Assembly: GCA_029262575.1 (NCBI GenBank)
Contig: JAJCZC010000011.1
Span: 55,686 to 119,685 of the forward strand
Direction: 5' to 3'
Length of the DNA stretch: 64,000 nucleotides
Source of the DNA: Candidatus Babelota bacterium
GTDB lineage: Bacteria; Babelota; Babeliae; Babelales; Vermiphilaceae
Position numbers and translations under genes: made by a program. Shown here one piece after another: positions 7,871 through 15,279 of the stretch. Under the pieces are notes generated by a model. The model made no database searches and was not told where the DNA came from. It saw nothing but the letters and a program-made list of their open reading frames with translations. Position 1 is the first letter of the stretch. The number at the start of each line of letters is the position of its first letter.

Positions 7871-8995
7871 TTATAATTTGATATCTTCGGTATTCAGATG
7901 CTCAAAAGGTCGTGCAAGCCTATTTTCGCGTGCGGTATTCACATATTGGCAGATATTTTTATGCTGCATAAGATATACTTCATGCTTCCAGTTAAAGTCT
8001 TGAGCCCATTGTAGTGGGGTTTTTTCAAAGCAATCTTTTATATCGGTTTTTGCACCAAATCGAAGTAGTTCTTCGATAATGGCTTGTGCTGTTTTAGCCT
8101 GAATTTGCTTACCCTTTTTTTGTTTGGATCCTTCTCCCATTCGTATTATCCAGAAAAGTGCAGTACGTTTTTTGATGAAACATTGTATGTTAGGATCTGC
8201 TCCATTAATTAAAAGTAATCTGACCATATCATAATGGCCCATCACGGCAGCCCATTGTAGCGGTGTTTTACCCTCTTTGCATTGCACATCTATTTTCGCG
8301 CCATAACCTATTAGGAGGTCGACTAATTTAAAGCTTCCAATACTTGCTGCTTGGTGTAGTGGTGTTTGCCCCTTTTTGTCGATAATGTTTGGCGTTGCAC
8401 CATGTTCTAATAAAACTTTAGCGGCTTGGACGTTATTGCTTCCGCATGCCCATGCCAGTGGTGTTTGCCCTGTTGCATCTTGTTTGTCAATTATTGTTGG
8501 GCAAGCTTGCAAAAGGAGTCGAGTTGTTTTGGCGCATCGGCCTGCGGCCCAATGCAGCGGATATTTGCCACCATTATCAGCAATAAATGCTTTAGCTTTG
8601 TATTTAAGCAATGTCTGAGCAATTTGATAATGTCCACTGCCTGCAGCTCGTGCGAGTGCTGTGCATCCATCATTGTCTTGTATGTTAACCAATAAAGGAT
8701 CTTTTGTCAGTAAATATTGGACAACATTGTTGTTACCTCGCCCAGCAGCCCAATGTAGAGGCGTTCGGCCTTTGCGGTCTTGTTCATTAATATTGCGCTT
8801 TTTTTGTTCTATCCAGAATTTGAGGCGTTTTAGATTGCCGGTGCTTGCTGCTAACCACATTGATTGGCCTCTGTGTTTATCTATATGTAATGTTCTTTTG
8901 GTGCCGTTAATATGCCTATTGCTTGAACTTGCAGTATAGCAATAGGCGCTACAGATTAGCGTTGAAAACATTAAAAACAACTGTTTTGTGTCCAT
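7871..8995 (-). CDS. Secreted ankyrin-repeat protein, nine repeats (paralogue 2)
   Basis: A 374-residue paralogue of the protein at 1089-2330, alike over its whole length and clearly similar at the DNA level. It has a signal peptide (MDTKQLFLMFSTLICSAYCY), TASSSN just after it, then about nine ankyrin repeats. The ATG at 8995 has GGAG nine bases ahead; an ATG at 9010 overlaps that site. It has one repeat fewer than paralogue 1 at the KIDVQCKEGKTPLQWAA unit. It is convergent with the MKRF gene at 7448. A host-directed effector role is inferred from the secretion signal and repeat type. Confidence 0.9.
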   Translation of the reverse strand: MDTKQLFLMFSTLICSAYCYTASSSNRHINGTKRTLHIDKHRGQSMWLAASTGNLKRLKFWIEQKKRNINEQDRKGRTPLHWAAGRGNNNVVQYLLTKDPLLVNIQDNDGCTALARAAGSGHYQIAQTLLKYKAKAFIADNGGKYPLHWAAGRCAKTTRLLLQACPTIIDKQDATGQTPLAWACGSNNVQAAKVLLEHGATPNIIDKKGQTPLHQAASIGSFKLVDLLIGYGAKIDVQCKEGKTPLQWAAVMGHYDMVRLLLINGADPNIQCFIKKRTALFWIIRMGEGSKQKKGKQIQAKTAQAIIEELLRFGAKTDIKDCFEKTPLQWAQDFNWKHEVYLMQHKNICQYVNTARENRLARPFEHLNTEDIKL

Positions 8996-9141
8996 TTTTG
9001 TAATCTCCATTTAAAAAACTAGGATTTTTATTTCAAGTATAATTATATACGCAATTCTAGGTTATGTCAATTTTTCACGACCCTACAATTGTTACAATGT
9101 GAAACATTTATCACACCCAAGGTTGCGTTTATTGCTCTAAA

Positions 9142-9252
9142 TTGACATTTTTTTTTTTTTTGAGGCACTCTGGTTTATGTAAGTGTTTTTGCTGCTTTGT
9201 TTGGTGCAAAGTGGCTATTTTAAACTAGTTTTCATAAATGGAGGTATATTTT
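9142..9252 (+). promoter_or_regulatory. Conserved leader with hairpin, copy 2
   Basis: TTGACA (9142-9147), a long T-run, TGAGGCACTCTGGTTTATGT, then GCTGCTTTG-TTTGGTG-CAAAGTGGC at 9191-9215, identical in stem and loop to the copies at 7387 and 11040. The T-run differs in length between copies. The hairpin is followed by TTTTCATAAATGGAGGT, the shared ribosome site. Confidence 0.75.
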
Positions 9253-9693
9253 ATGAAACGTTTTATGTTAGTCAGCTTGATGAGCTGCATGTTGGTCGGA
9301 CAGGTTTCATGTGATTGGAGTTGGGGTGAATTTACGAGTGGTGTTAGTGCATCCGTTGCTGGTAATGTGCTCTCTTCGTATACTCTTGCATATCTTGGTG
9401 CTGTTGCAGGTGCATTTTGTGGAGGCGGAGAAAAGAGAGCTAATATGCTTTCGGGAGCTGCTGCAGGTGCAGCACTGGGTTCTGCTTATACCAATATTCA
9501 GGGTATTGTTAATGCATTTTGCCCTCAATTTCTACCGGGAGTAGTTAATGCATTTGACGATGAAACCCAAGAAAATTTTAAAATTGATTCTACATTGGAG
9601 AAATCGATTAGCTTTAGATCGGGACGTTTTGCTTCCAGTGCTTTGGGTTTGGTAGGGTTAGGTGCTTTAGCTTATAAATTATACTCTAAGTAA
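9253..9693 (+). CDS. MKRF-family small secreted protein, member 3
   Basis: A 146-residue member. The leader MKRFMLVSLMSCMLVGQVSC is followed by DWSWGEF, then Gly/Ala-rich hydrophobic segments (AYLGAVAGAFCGGG, GAAAGAALGSAY) that resemble glycine-zipper membrane helices, and a C-terminal helix ending GLGALAYKLYSK. The ATG at 9253 has GGAGG eight bases upstream; the ATG at 9238 overlaps that GGAGG and is not the start. Flanked by a family leader and a family terminator, so it is probably monocistronic. Function unknown. Confidence 0.8.
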   Translation: MKRFMLVSLMSCMLVGQVSCDWSWGEFTSGVSASVAGNVLSSYTLAYLGAVAGAFCGGGEKRANMLSGAAAGAALGSAYTNIQGIVNAFCPQFLPGVVNAFDDETQENFKIDSTLEKSISFRSGRFASSALGLVGLGALAYKLYSK

Positions 9694-9726
9694 CAATACG
9701 CATCTTTATGATAGTTTAAGAAATGA

Positions 9727-9756
9727 GAGTCGGGTTAAACCCCGGCTCTTTTTTTA
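9727..9756 (+). terminator. Family terminator, copy 2
   Basis: Stem GAGTCGGG / CCCGGCTC with loop TTAAAC, then eight T. Compare copies at 7234 and 11576. Confidence 0.88.
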
Positions 9757-9838
9757 TAACATTTTCAAAAGATGTTATTGTTGTTATATATAGAATAAGT
9801 TAATCAGATTATAATATCTTTAAACAAGTTGTGACACA

Positions 9839-10129
9839 ATGTCGATAAAGCCAGAATATAAAACAAAAATGCTCGAAGTGCTTAAAGGATTGTTTCCAGA
9901 TGCCAAAATATATTTATTTGGTTCTCGAGCACGCCAAACACATACCAATTCCTCTGATGTTGATTTAGCAATTGATGCAGGTGAAAAAATGCCATTAACT
10001 GCGATTGGCGAAGCGCGGGATGTCATGGAGGCTCTATACATTCCATATAAAGTTGATGTGGTAGATTTTCACCGTGTGCCTGAAGGCATGCGCAACCTTA
10101 TTATTTCTGAAGGTGTGCAATGGAAATAG
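9839..10129 (+). CDS. MNT-type nucleotidyltransferase (MntA-like antitoxin)
   Basis: A 96-residue minimal nucleotidyltransferase. It shows the family signature GS-X10-DXD: Gly28-Ser29 in LFGSRAR, then Asp40 and Asp42 in SSDVDLAID. It overlaps the downstream HEPN gene by ten bases. In the known MntA-HepT (type VII) toxin-antitoxin systems and the HI0073/HI0074 pair, the nucleotidyltransferase modifies and silences the HEPN RNase. That this pair acts the same way is inferred from the motifs and the overlap. No clear ribosome site precedes the ATG. Confidence 0.88.
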   Translation: MSIKPEYKTKMLEVLKGLFPDAKIYLFGSRARQTHTNSSDVDLAIDAGEKMPLTAIGEARDVMEALYIPYKVDVVDFHRVPEGMRNLIISEGVQWK

Positions 10130-10539
10130 ATAGCATAAAAAAACGTTACAACTCTGTGAATAATGCACTTGCTCAGCTGAACGAAAACATCCAAATCATC
10201 AAGAATGATCCTGTGGGCAAAACGCATTATCAATGGATGAGAAACTCTGAAATTCAATGTTTTGAATATACAATTGATACATTTTGGAAACTGCTCAAAG
10301 AGTATCTTCTATATGCATATAAAGTTTCAGTTGAAGTACCGACACCAAAGAAGGTGTTCCGTGTATGTTTAAATGTGAAGTTTGTCACCGATCAAGAATT
10401 TGTAGATTTGCTCAAAGCAATTGATGCAAGAAATGTAACATCCCATACCTACCATGAAGATTTGGCCGAGGAGATCTCGCATCAAATTCCTGCATTTTAT
10501 GAACTCATGCATACCATTTTCAAGCGCATATCTTTGTGA
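10120..10539 (+). CDS. HEPN-domain protein (HepT/HI0074-like toxin)
   Basis: A 139-residue all-helical protein of the HI0074 type. It has the HEPN RNase motif RX4H followed by the Tyr that MntA modifies: Arg104, His109 and Tyr111 in RNVTSHTY, together with the family features FWKLLKEYL and PKKVFRVC. All residues expected for activity are present. Its start codon lies inside the partner gene, so translation is probably coupled. Whether it is a toxin, or a substrate-binding partner without toxicity, cannot be told from sequence. Confidence 0.85.
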   Translation: MEIDSIKKRYNSVNNALAQLNENIQIIKNDPVGKTHYQWMRNSEIQCFEYTIDTFWKLLKEYLLYAYKVSVEVPTPKKVFRVCLNVKFVTDQEFVDLLKAIDARNVTSHTYHEDLAEEISHQIPAFYELMHTIFKRISL

Positions 10540-10694
10540 TGCACTTTTAGTGTTTTGTGTGTAGTCGGCTATACAAATTGCACACATGTCCAGGTGTTTT
10601 TGCTCCAAAACCTATACAGTTTATATAGTTGACTAATCGATTTGTACAGATTAGGGTGACGTTTAATTCGTAAGCTTATGATACTGTTTTTTCT

Positions 10695-10875
10695 TTTTGT
10701 CATCCCCTATACATCGGGGATCAAGACCCGAGGCGCCTCTCATCGCATCACGCATTCGACAGAATACTAGAGAAAATAGAAAAAATACCTTTAAAGGGTC
10801 CTTTATCCTGAGAAAGTTTTTAAGCATTAGTAATCAAACTTGGCCTGGATCCCCGATGTATAGGGGATGACAAAA
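10695..10875. repeat. 181-bp inverted-repeat element (MITE-like)
   Basis: Perfect 28-bp inverted ends (10695-10722 and 10848-10875; core GTCATCCCCTATACATCGGG) enclose about 125 bp without coding potential. The ends share GTCATCCCC with the palindrome at 2519-2549. It lies in the 560-bp gene-free stretch between the HEPN gene and the next MKRF gene, which otherwise holds only the leader at 10995. I saw no target-site duplication. Confidence 0.75.
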
Positions 10876-10994
10876 TTGATGTTTAAAATCAAAAAAAATG
10901 TATGTCTACGGCATTTTCATTGTGAGCGCTCGCCTCCGAACTAGTTACAATATGAAATGTTCCTCGGCGTCGAAGTTGCACTTATTGTTCTAAA

Positions 10995-11101
10995 TTGACT
11001 TTTTTTTTTTTGAGGCATTCTGGTTTATGTAAGTATTTTGCTGCTTTGTTTGGTGCAAAGTGGCCATTTTAAACCAGTTTTCATAAATGGAGGTATATTT
11101 T
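10995..11101 (+). promoter_or_regulatory. Conserved leader with hairpin, copy 3
   Basis: TTGACT (10995-11000), ten T, TTGAGGCATTCTGGTTTATG, then GCTGCTTTG-TTTGGTG-CAAAGTGGC at 11040-11064, and TTTTCATAAATGGAGGT before the start codon. It is nearly base-for-base the same as copy 2, including regions outside the hairpin. Confidence 0.75.
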
Positions 11102-11548
11102 ATGAAACGTTTTATGTTAATCAGCTTAATGAGCTGCATGTTGGTTGGCCAAGTTTCGTGTAAATGGAGCTGGAGTGATTACGGCAAGGGTCTAGCAAAC
11201 GCATCCGCTTCTGCAGCGATAGGATCAGGCTTTGGTGCTATTTGCGGGGGTGCTGCCGCCGCTATGCTCGGAGGAGTTATGTGTGACAACAAAAAAGAGC
11301 TTTTTTCTGCGGTTCGCTATATTGCGATTTTGGGTGCTTGGTGTGGTGGTGTGTATACCTCTAGAGATGCGGCGGCCGATGCGCTTCGCAAGCGTTTTGC
11401 GTATTCGAAGAATAAGGAGAGCAGTCCAAGAATAAGCAAATCCGAAGTGGGGGGAAATTTAGTCCAATACGGCGTTTTCAATGCGCTGCCCTTTGTAGCT
11501 GCCGGAGCATATGGGCTTTATAAAGCATATCAGCTTCCAGCACAATAA
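11102..11548 (+). CDS. MKRF-family small secreted protein, member 4
   Basis: A 148-residue member with leader MKRFMLISLMSCMLVGQVSC and then KWSWSDYGKG. A long Gly/Ala-rich stretch (GFGAICGGAAAAMLGGVMC) suggests a tightly packed membrane helix. The middle holds a charged loop (RKRFAYSKNKESS), and the C-terminus is a further helix ending in YKAYQLPAQ. The ATG at 11102 has GGAGG upstream; the ATG at 11087 is part of that site. It is flanked by leader copy 3 and terminator copy 3. Function unknown. Confidence 0.8.
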   Translation: MKRFMLISLMSCMLVGQVSCKWSWSDYGKGLANASASAAIGSGFGAICGGAAAAMLGGVMCDNKKELFSAVRYIAILGAWCGGVYTSRDAAADALRKRFAYSKNKESSPRISKSEVGGNLVQYGVFNALPFVAAGAYGLYKAYQLPAQ

Positions 11549-11575
11549 TTCTGAGCAGGCATATGCTATCAAAAA

Positions 11576-11604
11576 GAGTCGGACTAAACCCCGGCTCTTT
11601 TTTT
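11576..11604 (+). terminator. Family terminator, copy 3
   Basis: Stem GAGTCGG / CCGGCTC with loop ACTAAACC, then seven T. Confidence 0.87.
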
Positions 11605-11704
11605 GTTCTATGGCCCTCGTGCTGGGCAAATCTACGCCAAAAACACCTGGAAGATTTCATATAGAAAAGCTTTGTGCATTTTTTACGTTTTTTGATGCAT
11701 CTAA

Positions 11705-11732
11705 TTGACTTTTTATGTCAATGATGTATGTT
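11705..11732 (+). promoter_or_regulatory. Promoter for the 11846 gene
   Basis: TTGACT (11705-11710), 16 bases, TATGTT (11727-11732). The following TTTATTTATGTAATTAAA also occurs after the promoter at 13191, so these two family genes share an upstream region different from the hairpin leader. Confidence 0.55.
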
Positions 11733-11845
11733 TATTTATGTAATTAAATCTTAGGATTTATATTATTTGCATACAGGTTGTCATTGTTTGATGGGGGCCG
11801 TGTGTGTATATTTTCACGAAAGAGTTTCATAAATGGAGGTTTATA

Positions 11846-12664
11846 ATGAAACGTTTTTTACTTGTCTCATTGATGTGCTCAATGTTGGTTGGGCAAATAT
11901 CATGCGAATGGAGTTGGGGCAACTTTGCAAAGGGTGCAGCCTGGACAGCATTAGGGTCAATGGGTTGGGCATGTTTAACAGCCTCATCACAAGATCAGCA
12001 AGATACAAATCAAAACAGATTTCAAGAAAATTTCAGATTTAATGTTGGTGAAAATGCTTCAGCCTATATCGGCTCAAGTTTGGCAGGTTTTGCTGCAATT
12101 AACTATTTAAATAATCCAGATGCGGCCAGGCAGTTTTGTGGGTATGATAATACCTCAGGTTTTGCAGGTGTGTTATCTGCAAGTGCATTGTTATGGGCCG
12201 GCACACATGGCACATCTTTAATCAACTTTTTAAGGCGCCCACGCCAGCGATTCTGCACACGCAATCAATATTCATTTTCATCGTGGAACTTAAATGACTT
12301 CACTAAAGGTGCTTTGGAAACCACAAAAGACATTGTTTCGGGTGGTGTCATTTCTGGCATTGGTTCAACAATATTTGGTTCAAAAAGTAGTTTCTTAGAA
12401 AATGCTGGCTATAATCTTGGCAGTTCATCATGCAATTTAATGCGTAGGAACGCAACGGGTATTGGTGCACTCACATTCGGTAGAGCTGACATCGCACAAA
12501 GGCGTTATGGAGGAACTTCAGGTTCATATTTTGCAGGTGGAATAGCTGCTAGCAGTGTGCTCAGTTTGTTTGTGGCTTGTGTAGTAATGGATAATTATTA
12601 CATTAAGCCAGTAATCAAAAAGGGTATATTGGGTAAACTGGGTAGCTTCCTATTTTCTTCATAA
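11846..12664 (+). CDS. MKRF-family secreted protein, long member 5
   Basis: The longest family member, 272 residues. The leader MKRFLLVSLMCSMLVGQISC is followed by EWSWGNFAKGAAW. The protein seems to contain two copies of the family body: a WSWGNFAKGA unit near residue 22 and a SWNLNDFTKGALETTK unit near 147, each followed by Gly/Ser-rich hydrophobic segments. GGAGG lies just before the ATG at 11846; the earlier in-frame ATG at 11804 lacks a ribosome site. The next gene starts 21 bases downstream, so the two are probably one transcript. Function unknown. Confidence 0.78.
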   Translation: MKRFLLVSLMCSMLVGQISCEWSWGNFAKGAAWTALGSMGWACLTASSQDQQDTNQNRFQENFRFNVGENASAYIGSSLAGFAAINYLNNPDAARQFCGYDNTSGFAGVLSASALLWAGTHGTSLINFLRRPRQRFCTRNQYSFSSWNLNDFTKGALETTKDIVSGGVISGIGSTIFGSKSSFLENAGYNLGSSSCNLMRRNATGIGALTFGRADIAQRRYGGTSGSYFAGGIAASSVLSLFVACVVMDNYYIKPVIKKGILGKLGSFLFSS

Positions 12665-12685
12665 TAGATTCAAAAAGGTAATAAC

Positions 12686-13120
12686 ATGAAACGTTATATA
12701 TTGCTTACTTTTTTGCAGTGCGCATTGTTGAGCAATCATGCATGTGCCATTGATTGGCCGATGTTTGGCAACGGTGTAAAAAAATCTGCGTCGCGTTCAG
12801 GATTACTTGCACCATGTGCATTGTTGGTCCATTCACTCTATAATGGTGCGCGTTATGCAAAAGCAGCAATAATGAGCGAGGATACAGCGCACATCACGCA
12901 ATCATGGATTAAGCAAGGCGTACTTGTTGCCGGAGCTATCACAGGCCTGCATGCTTGTTGTGAGTTGATTAGTGCGCTCGATAAAAGATTGGAAGCTTAT
13001 GGTGCAGAAAAATCAAAGTACACCGGACGAGCGGTGACCAATGTTGCTGTTTTGAGTGGTTTGGCATTAGCAGGATGGGCATATTTGACAACATGTGGCC
13101 AAAATGAAGGGAAAGTTTAA
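12686..13120 (+). CDS. MKRF-family-related small secreted protein, member 6
   Basis: A 144-residue protein with signal peptide MKRYILLTFLQCALLSNHACA and then IDWPMFGNGVKKSASRSG. This is a diverged form of the family's DW..FG.G opening. The C-terminal GRAVTNVAVLSGLALAGWAY matches the GR.V.N..LL.GL pattern of member 1. It has no promoter of its own that I can see and follows member 5 closely. AAAGG precedes the ATG. Function unknown. Confidence 0.75.
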   Translation: MKRYILLTFLQCALLSNHACAIDWPMFGNGVKKSASRSGLLAPCALLVHSLYNGARYAKAAIMSEDTAHITQSWIKQGVLVAGAITGLHACCELISALDKRLEAYGAEKSKYTGRAVTNVAVLSGLALAGWAYLTTCGQNEGKV

Positions 13121-13190
13121 GGTATAACATAGGTTGGTGTTTTCATATAGAAAACTTTGCCATGGCTTTGACATTTTTAATTGTTTTTAA

Positions 13191-13218
13191 TTGACATTTA
13201 TTCTTCGTGTGATATATT
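13191..13218 (+). promoter_or_regulatory. Promoter for the 13336 gene
   Basis: TTGACA (13191-13196), 16 bases, TATATT (13213-13218), a near-consensus sigma-70 promoter about 110 bp before the start codon. The sequence after it, TTATTTATGTAATTAAA, matches the region after 11732. Confidence 0.65.
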
Positions 13219-13335
13219 TATTTATGTAATTAAAATTTTGTTGCACGCATGACATTGTGCCAAATAGACAATGTGTGTGTGATGCATCAAAGGAGAATGA
13301 TTTAAATCTTAGTTTTCATAAATGGAGGTATTTTT

Positions 13336-13866
13336 ATGAAACGTTTTATGTTAGTCAGCTTAATGAGCTGTGTATTGGTAAGTGGGCAATTGTTTGCTTC
13401 TTCTTCGAATGAAAATAATTCGGATTCGAATAGTTGGAGTTTTTCAATGCCAATTTGGTCAAAGACGCCTGAAGCGAAGTTGTTTGCAGCTGGTTTGGTT
13501 GCACCATTGGCATTGTGTGCTGGTAAGCATCTTTGGAATTTTGGATCATGGCAGCTGGGAGCTGTTAAGAAAACTGGCGAGGTGCTCTCTAACTCTGCTC
13601 TAAATCAAGAATCAAAGCTCAACTCATTAGGTCAAATTTTTAAGGAAACTCCGAGCTTCAGCGATATGAGCAGTATGTATACGGTTATGCCTTTAGTTGG
13701 AGGTGCCACTCTCGCAGCAGGACACTCTCTATGGGAAGGTGGCCGTGGTCACGAAAGTGAGAAAAAGAAATGGTCCGATACATTGTGCACGGCACTGAAA
13801 AGATCAACATCTTTCGTTGCTGGTTTGGGATTGGCTGCCGGATTGCAATATTTTTGGAGCAAATAG
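13336..13866 (+). CDS. MKRF-family secreted protein, member 7
   Basis: A 176-residue member whose leader MKRFMLVSLMSCVLVSGQLF runs into ASSSNENNSDS. It lacks the Cys seen in the other members and has the A-SSSN junction found after the signal peptides of both ankyrin proteins. The body has Gly-rich hydrophobic stretches (LVAPLALCAGKHLW, MPLVGGATLAAGHSLW) and ends GLGLAAGLQYFWSK. GGAGG precedes the ATG. A bidirectional terminator separates it from the convergent transporter gene. Function unknown. Confidence 0.8.
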   Translation: MKRFMLVSLMSCVLVSGQLFASSSNENNSDSNSWSFSMPIWSKTPEAKLFAAGLVAPLALCAGKHLWNFGSWQLGAVKKTGEVLSNSALNQESKLNSLGQIFKETPSFSDMSSMYTVMPLVGGATLAAGHSLWEGGRGHESEKKKWSDTLCTALKRSTSFVAGLGLAAGLQYFWSK

Positions 13867-13900
13867 TCTGCATAATCTGATAGAGGTTCAAACAACTTAA

Positions 13901-13947
13901 AAAAGAAAGAGCGAATCAGGAGTTATCTTGGTTCGCTCTTTCTTTTT
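13901..13947. terminator. Bidirectional terminator
   Basis: Inverted repeat AAAAGAAAGAGCGAA / TTCGCTCTTTCTTTT, flanked by A and T runs, between convergent genes. The stop codon of the minus-strand transporter lies inside the loop, so its last codons are part of the stem. Confidence 0.85.
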
Positions 13948-14594
13948 ACTTTGCGTGAGAATATCAAAAATGGCGTTGCCAGGCCAACAATAGCTAATTT
14001 AATCACATAACTTACCATAATAATATGCCACACATTTTCCACCAAACCATATAAACCCAAAAAACTGAACAATACTGTGTCGAGCAACTGGCTCAATGAA
14101 ACTGAAATGTAGTTGCGTATGATATAAAATTGGCTTTGCATGTTTTGTTTTAAGTAGCCATATAGCGTTGCATCAAAAAATTGTACAATGAGATAGGTAA
14201 TCAATGATGCGCCAACAATGCGTGGGACGGCGGATAAAATGGTGTAGTAGGCCTGTTGTGTGATGTCGCTTGCAATGGGCATATATAATAGATGGAGTTG
14301 TGAAACAATGGCAAAAACTATAGCAATAAAGAAACTGATCCAAATGGCAAGATGCGTGGTTTTGCGGCCATAATATTCTTGCAATAGGTTCAATCCAAGT
14401 AATCCACCAATTGCATATGCGTCACTTGCCGTTGCATCAAAACTACATAAGCATATTTGCTTGAGCACAAAAAGATTAGCAAATATTGTTTGTGCTGCAA
14501 CAAAAGCGATGAGTGCTTCTTTGCCTAATCGCAGGGCAACTAATAATGATATGCTTATTGCAATTGCTTGAAATACAAAAATATATTCATTCAT
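13923..14594 (-). CDS. Queuosine precursor transporter (YhhQ/VUT family)
   Basis: A 223-residue inner-membrane protein with about six hydrophobic helices. The family features are recognisable: DATASDAYAIGGLLGLNLLQEYYG near residue 53, repeated Gln/Asp-containing helices, and the segment QFFDATLYGYLKQ. YhhQ-family proteins import queuosine precursors (preQ0, preQ1 or queuine). This agrees with the tgt gene at 5443-6573, which needs such a substrate. Which precursor is carried is not readable. No clear ribosome site precedes the ATG. Confidence 0.85.
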   Translation of the reverse strand: MNEYIFVFQAIAISISLLVALRLGKEALIAFVAAQTIFANLFVLKQICLCSFDATASDAYAIGGLLGLNLLQEYYGRKTTHLAIWISFFIAIVFAIVSQLHLLYMPIASDITQQAYYTILSAVPRIVGASLITYLIVQFFDATLYGYLKQNMQSQFYIIRNYISVSLSQLLDTVLFSFLGLYGLVENVWHIIMVSYVIKLAIVGLATPFLIFSRKVKRKSEPR

Positions 14595-14687
14595 TATGAC
14601 GGTTCCAATTTTTTAGTATGCTTGATAGAATAGTGCATATTATATGCCTATATACTATGTATCATACCAAAAATAAAGGAGTTTTGT

Positions 14688-15188
14688 ATGAAACGATCGA
14701 TGTTACTTTCAGCAGTTATGCTTTTTTACGCTGTGCCATCAAGTGCGCTCACCTTAACAAGGGAAAATGTAGAAGAAATCGATATGCGTTGGCGAGCAAT
14801 TTTTGATGGTGAACTTGTTGGGCAAACATTACAAACGCCAACTCAATTACTTGAACGCTATAAAAAGCACCTGCTTGATTTTAATGAAGAAGATGTTGTA
14901 CTAGCCGAACAACTGATTGTGCGTTTGTGCCAGGGCGATTTATGGAATTTATTTGTGCAGCGCAAAGATAAAGATACAGTGTTAGCCTATATTGATATGC
15001 TCACAACGGCATTACAGCGTTACATTAGCTCAGAATGTTGCTTGAGATTTCCGCCAAAATTAGATGAACTCGCATATAGTATTCGAGCTTCCGATCTTTC
15101 AGAAATCGACTATTGCACAAAACTACGCCGTGCATTTTTGGCATTTACCATTATTGTTTCAAAAATGAACTATATTGCGCAGCAATAG
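14688..15188 (+). CDS. Putative secreted protein, unknown
   Basis: A 166-residue protein with signal peptide MKRSMLLSAVMLFYAVPSSA. The mature part is helical and charged without recognisable domains, and contains several Cys (LCQG, SECCLRF, DYCTK) that could form disulfides after export. AAAGGAG precedes the ATG. The leader differs from the MKRF family although it starts similarly. It stands alone; I do not recognise it. Confidence 0.7.
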   Translation: MKRSMLLSAVMLFYAVPSSALTLTRENVEEIDMRWRAIFDGELVGQTLQTPTQLLERYKKHLLDFNEEDVVLAEQLIVRLCQGDLWNLFVQRKDKDTVLAYIDMLTTALQRYISSECCLRFPPKLDELAYSIRASDLSEIDYCTKLRRAFLAFTIIVSKMNYIAQQ

Positions 15189-15279
15189 GCTGCAATCAAT
15201 CTACATTGTTGATTCATCTTATGTGATTACCATATTCTTTTACTAAAGCAAAAGTGTTTTAGTGAAAAATGGAGGTTTT

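Noticed and set aside
6781..13866. The MKRF proteins as lipoproteins
   Set aside because: The residues before the Cys (GQVSC, GQISC) lack the Leu and Gly/Ala expected of a lipobox, and member 7 has no Cys at all, so I did not annotate lipidation.
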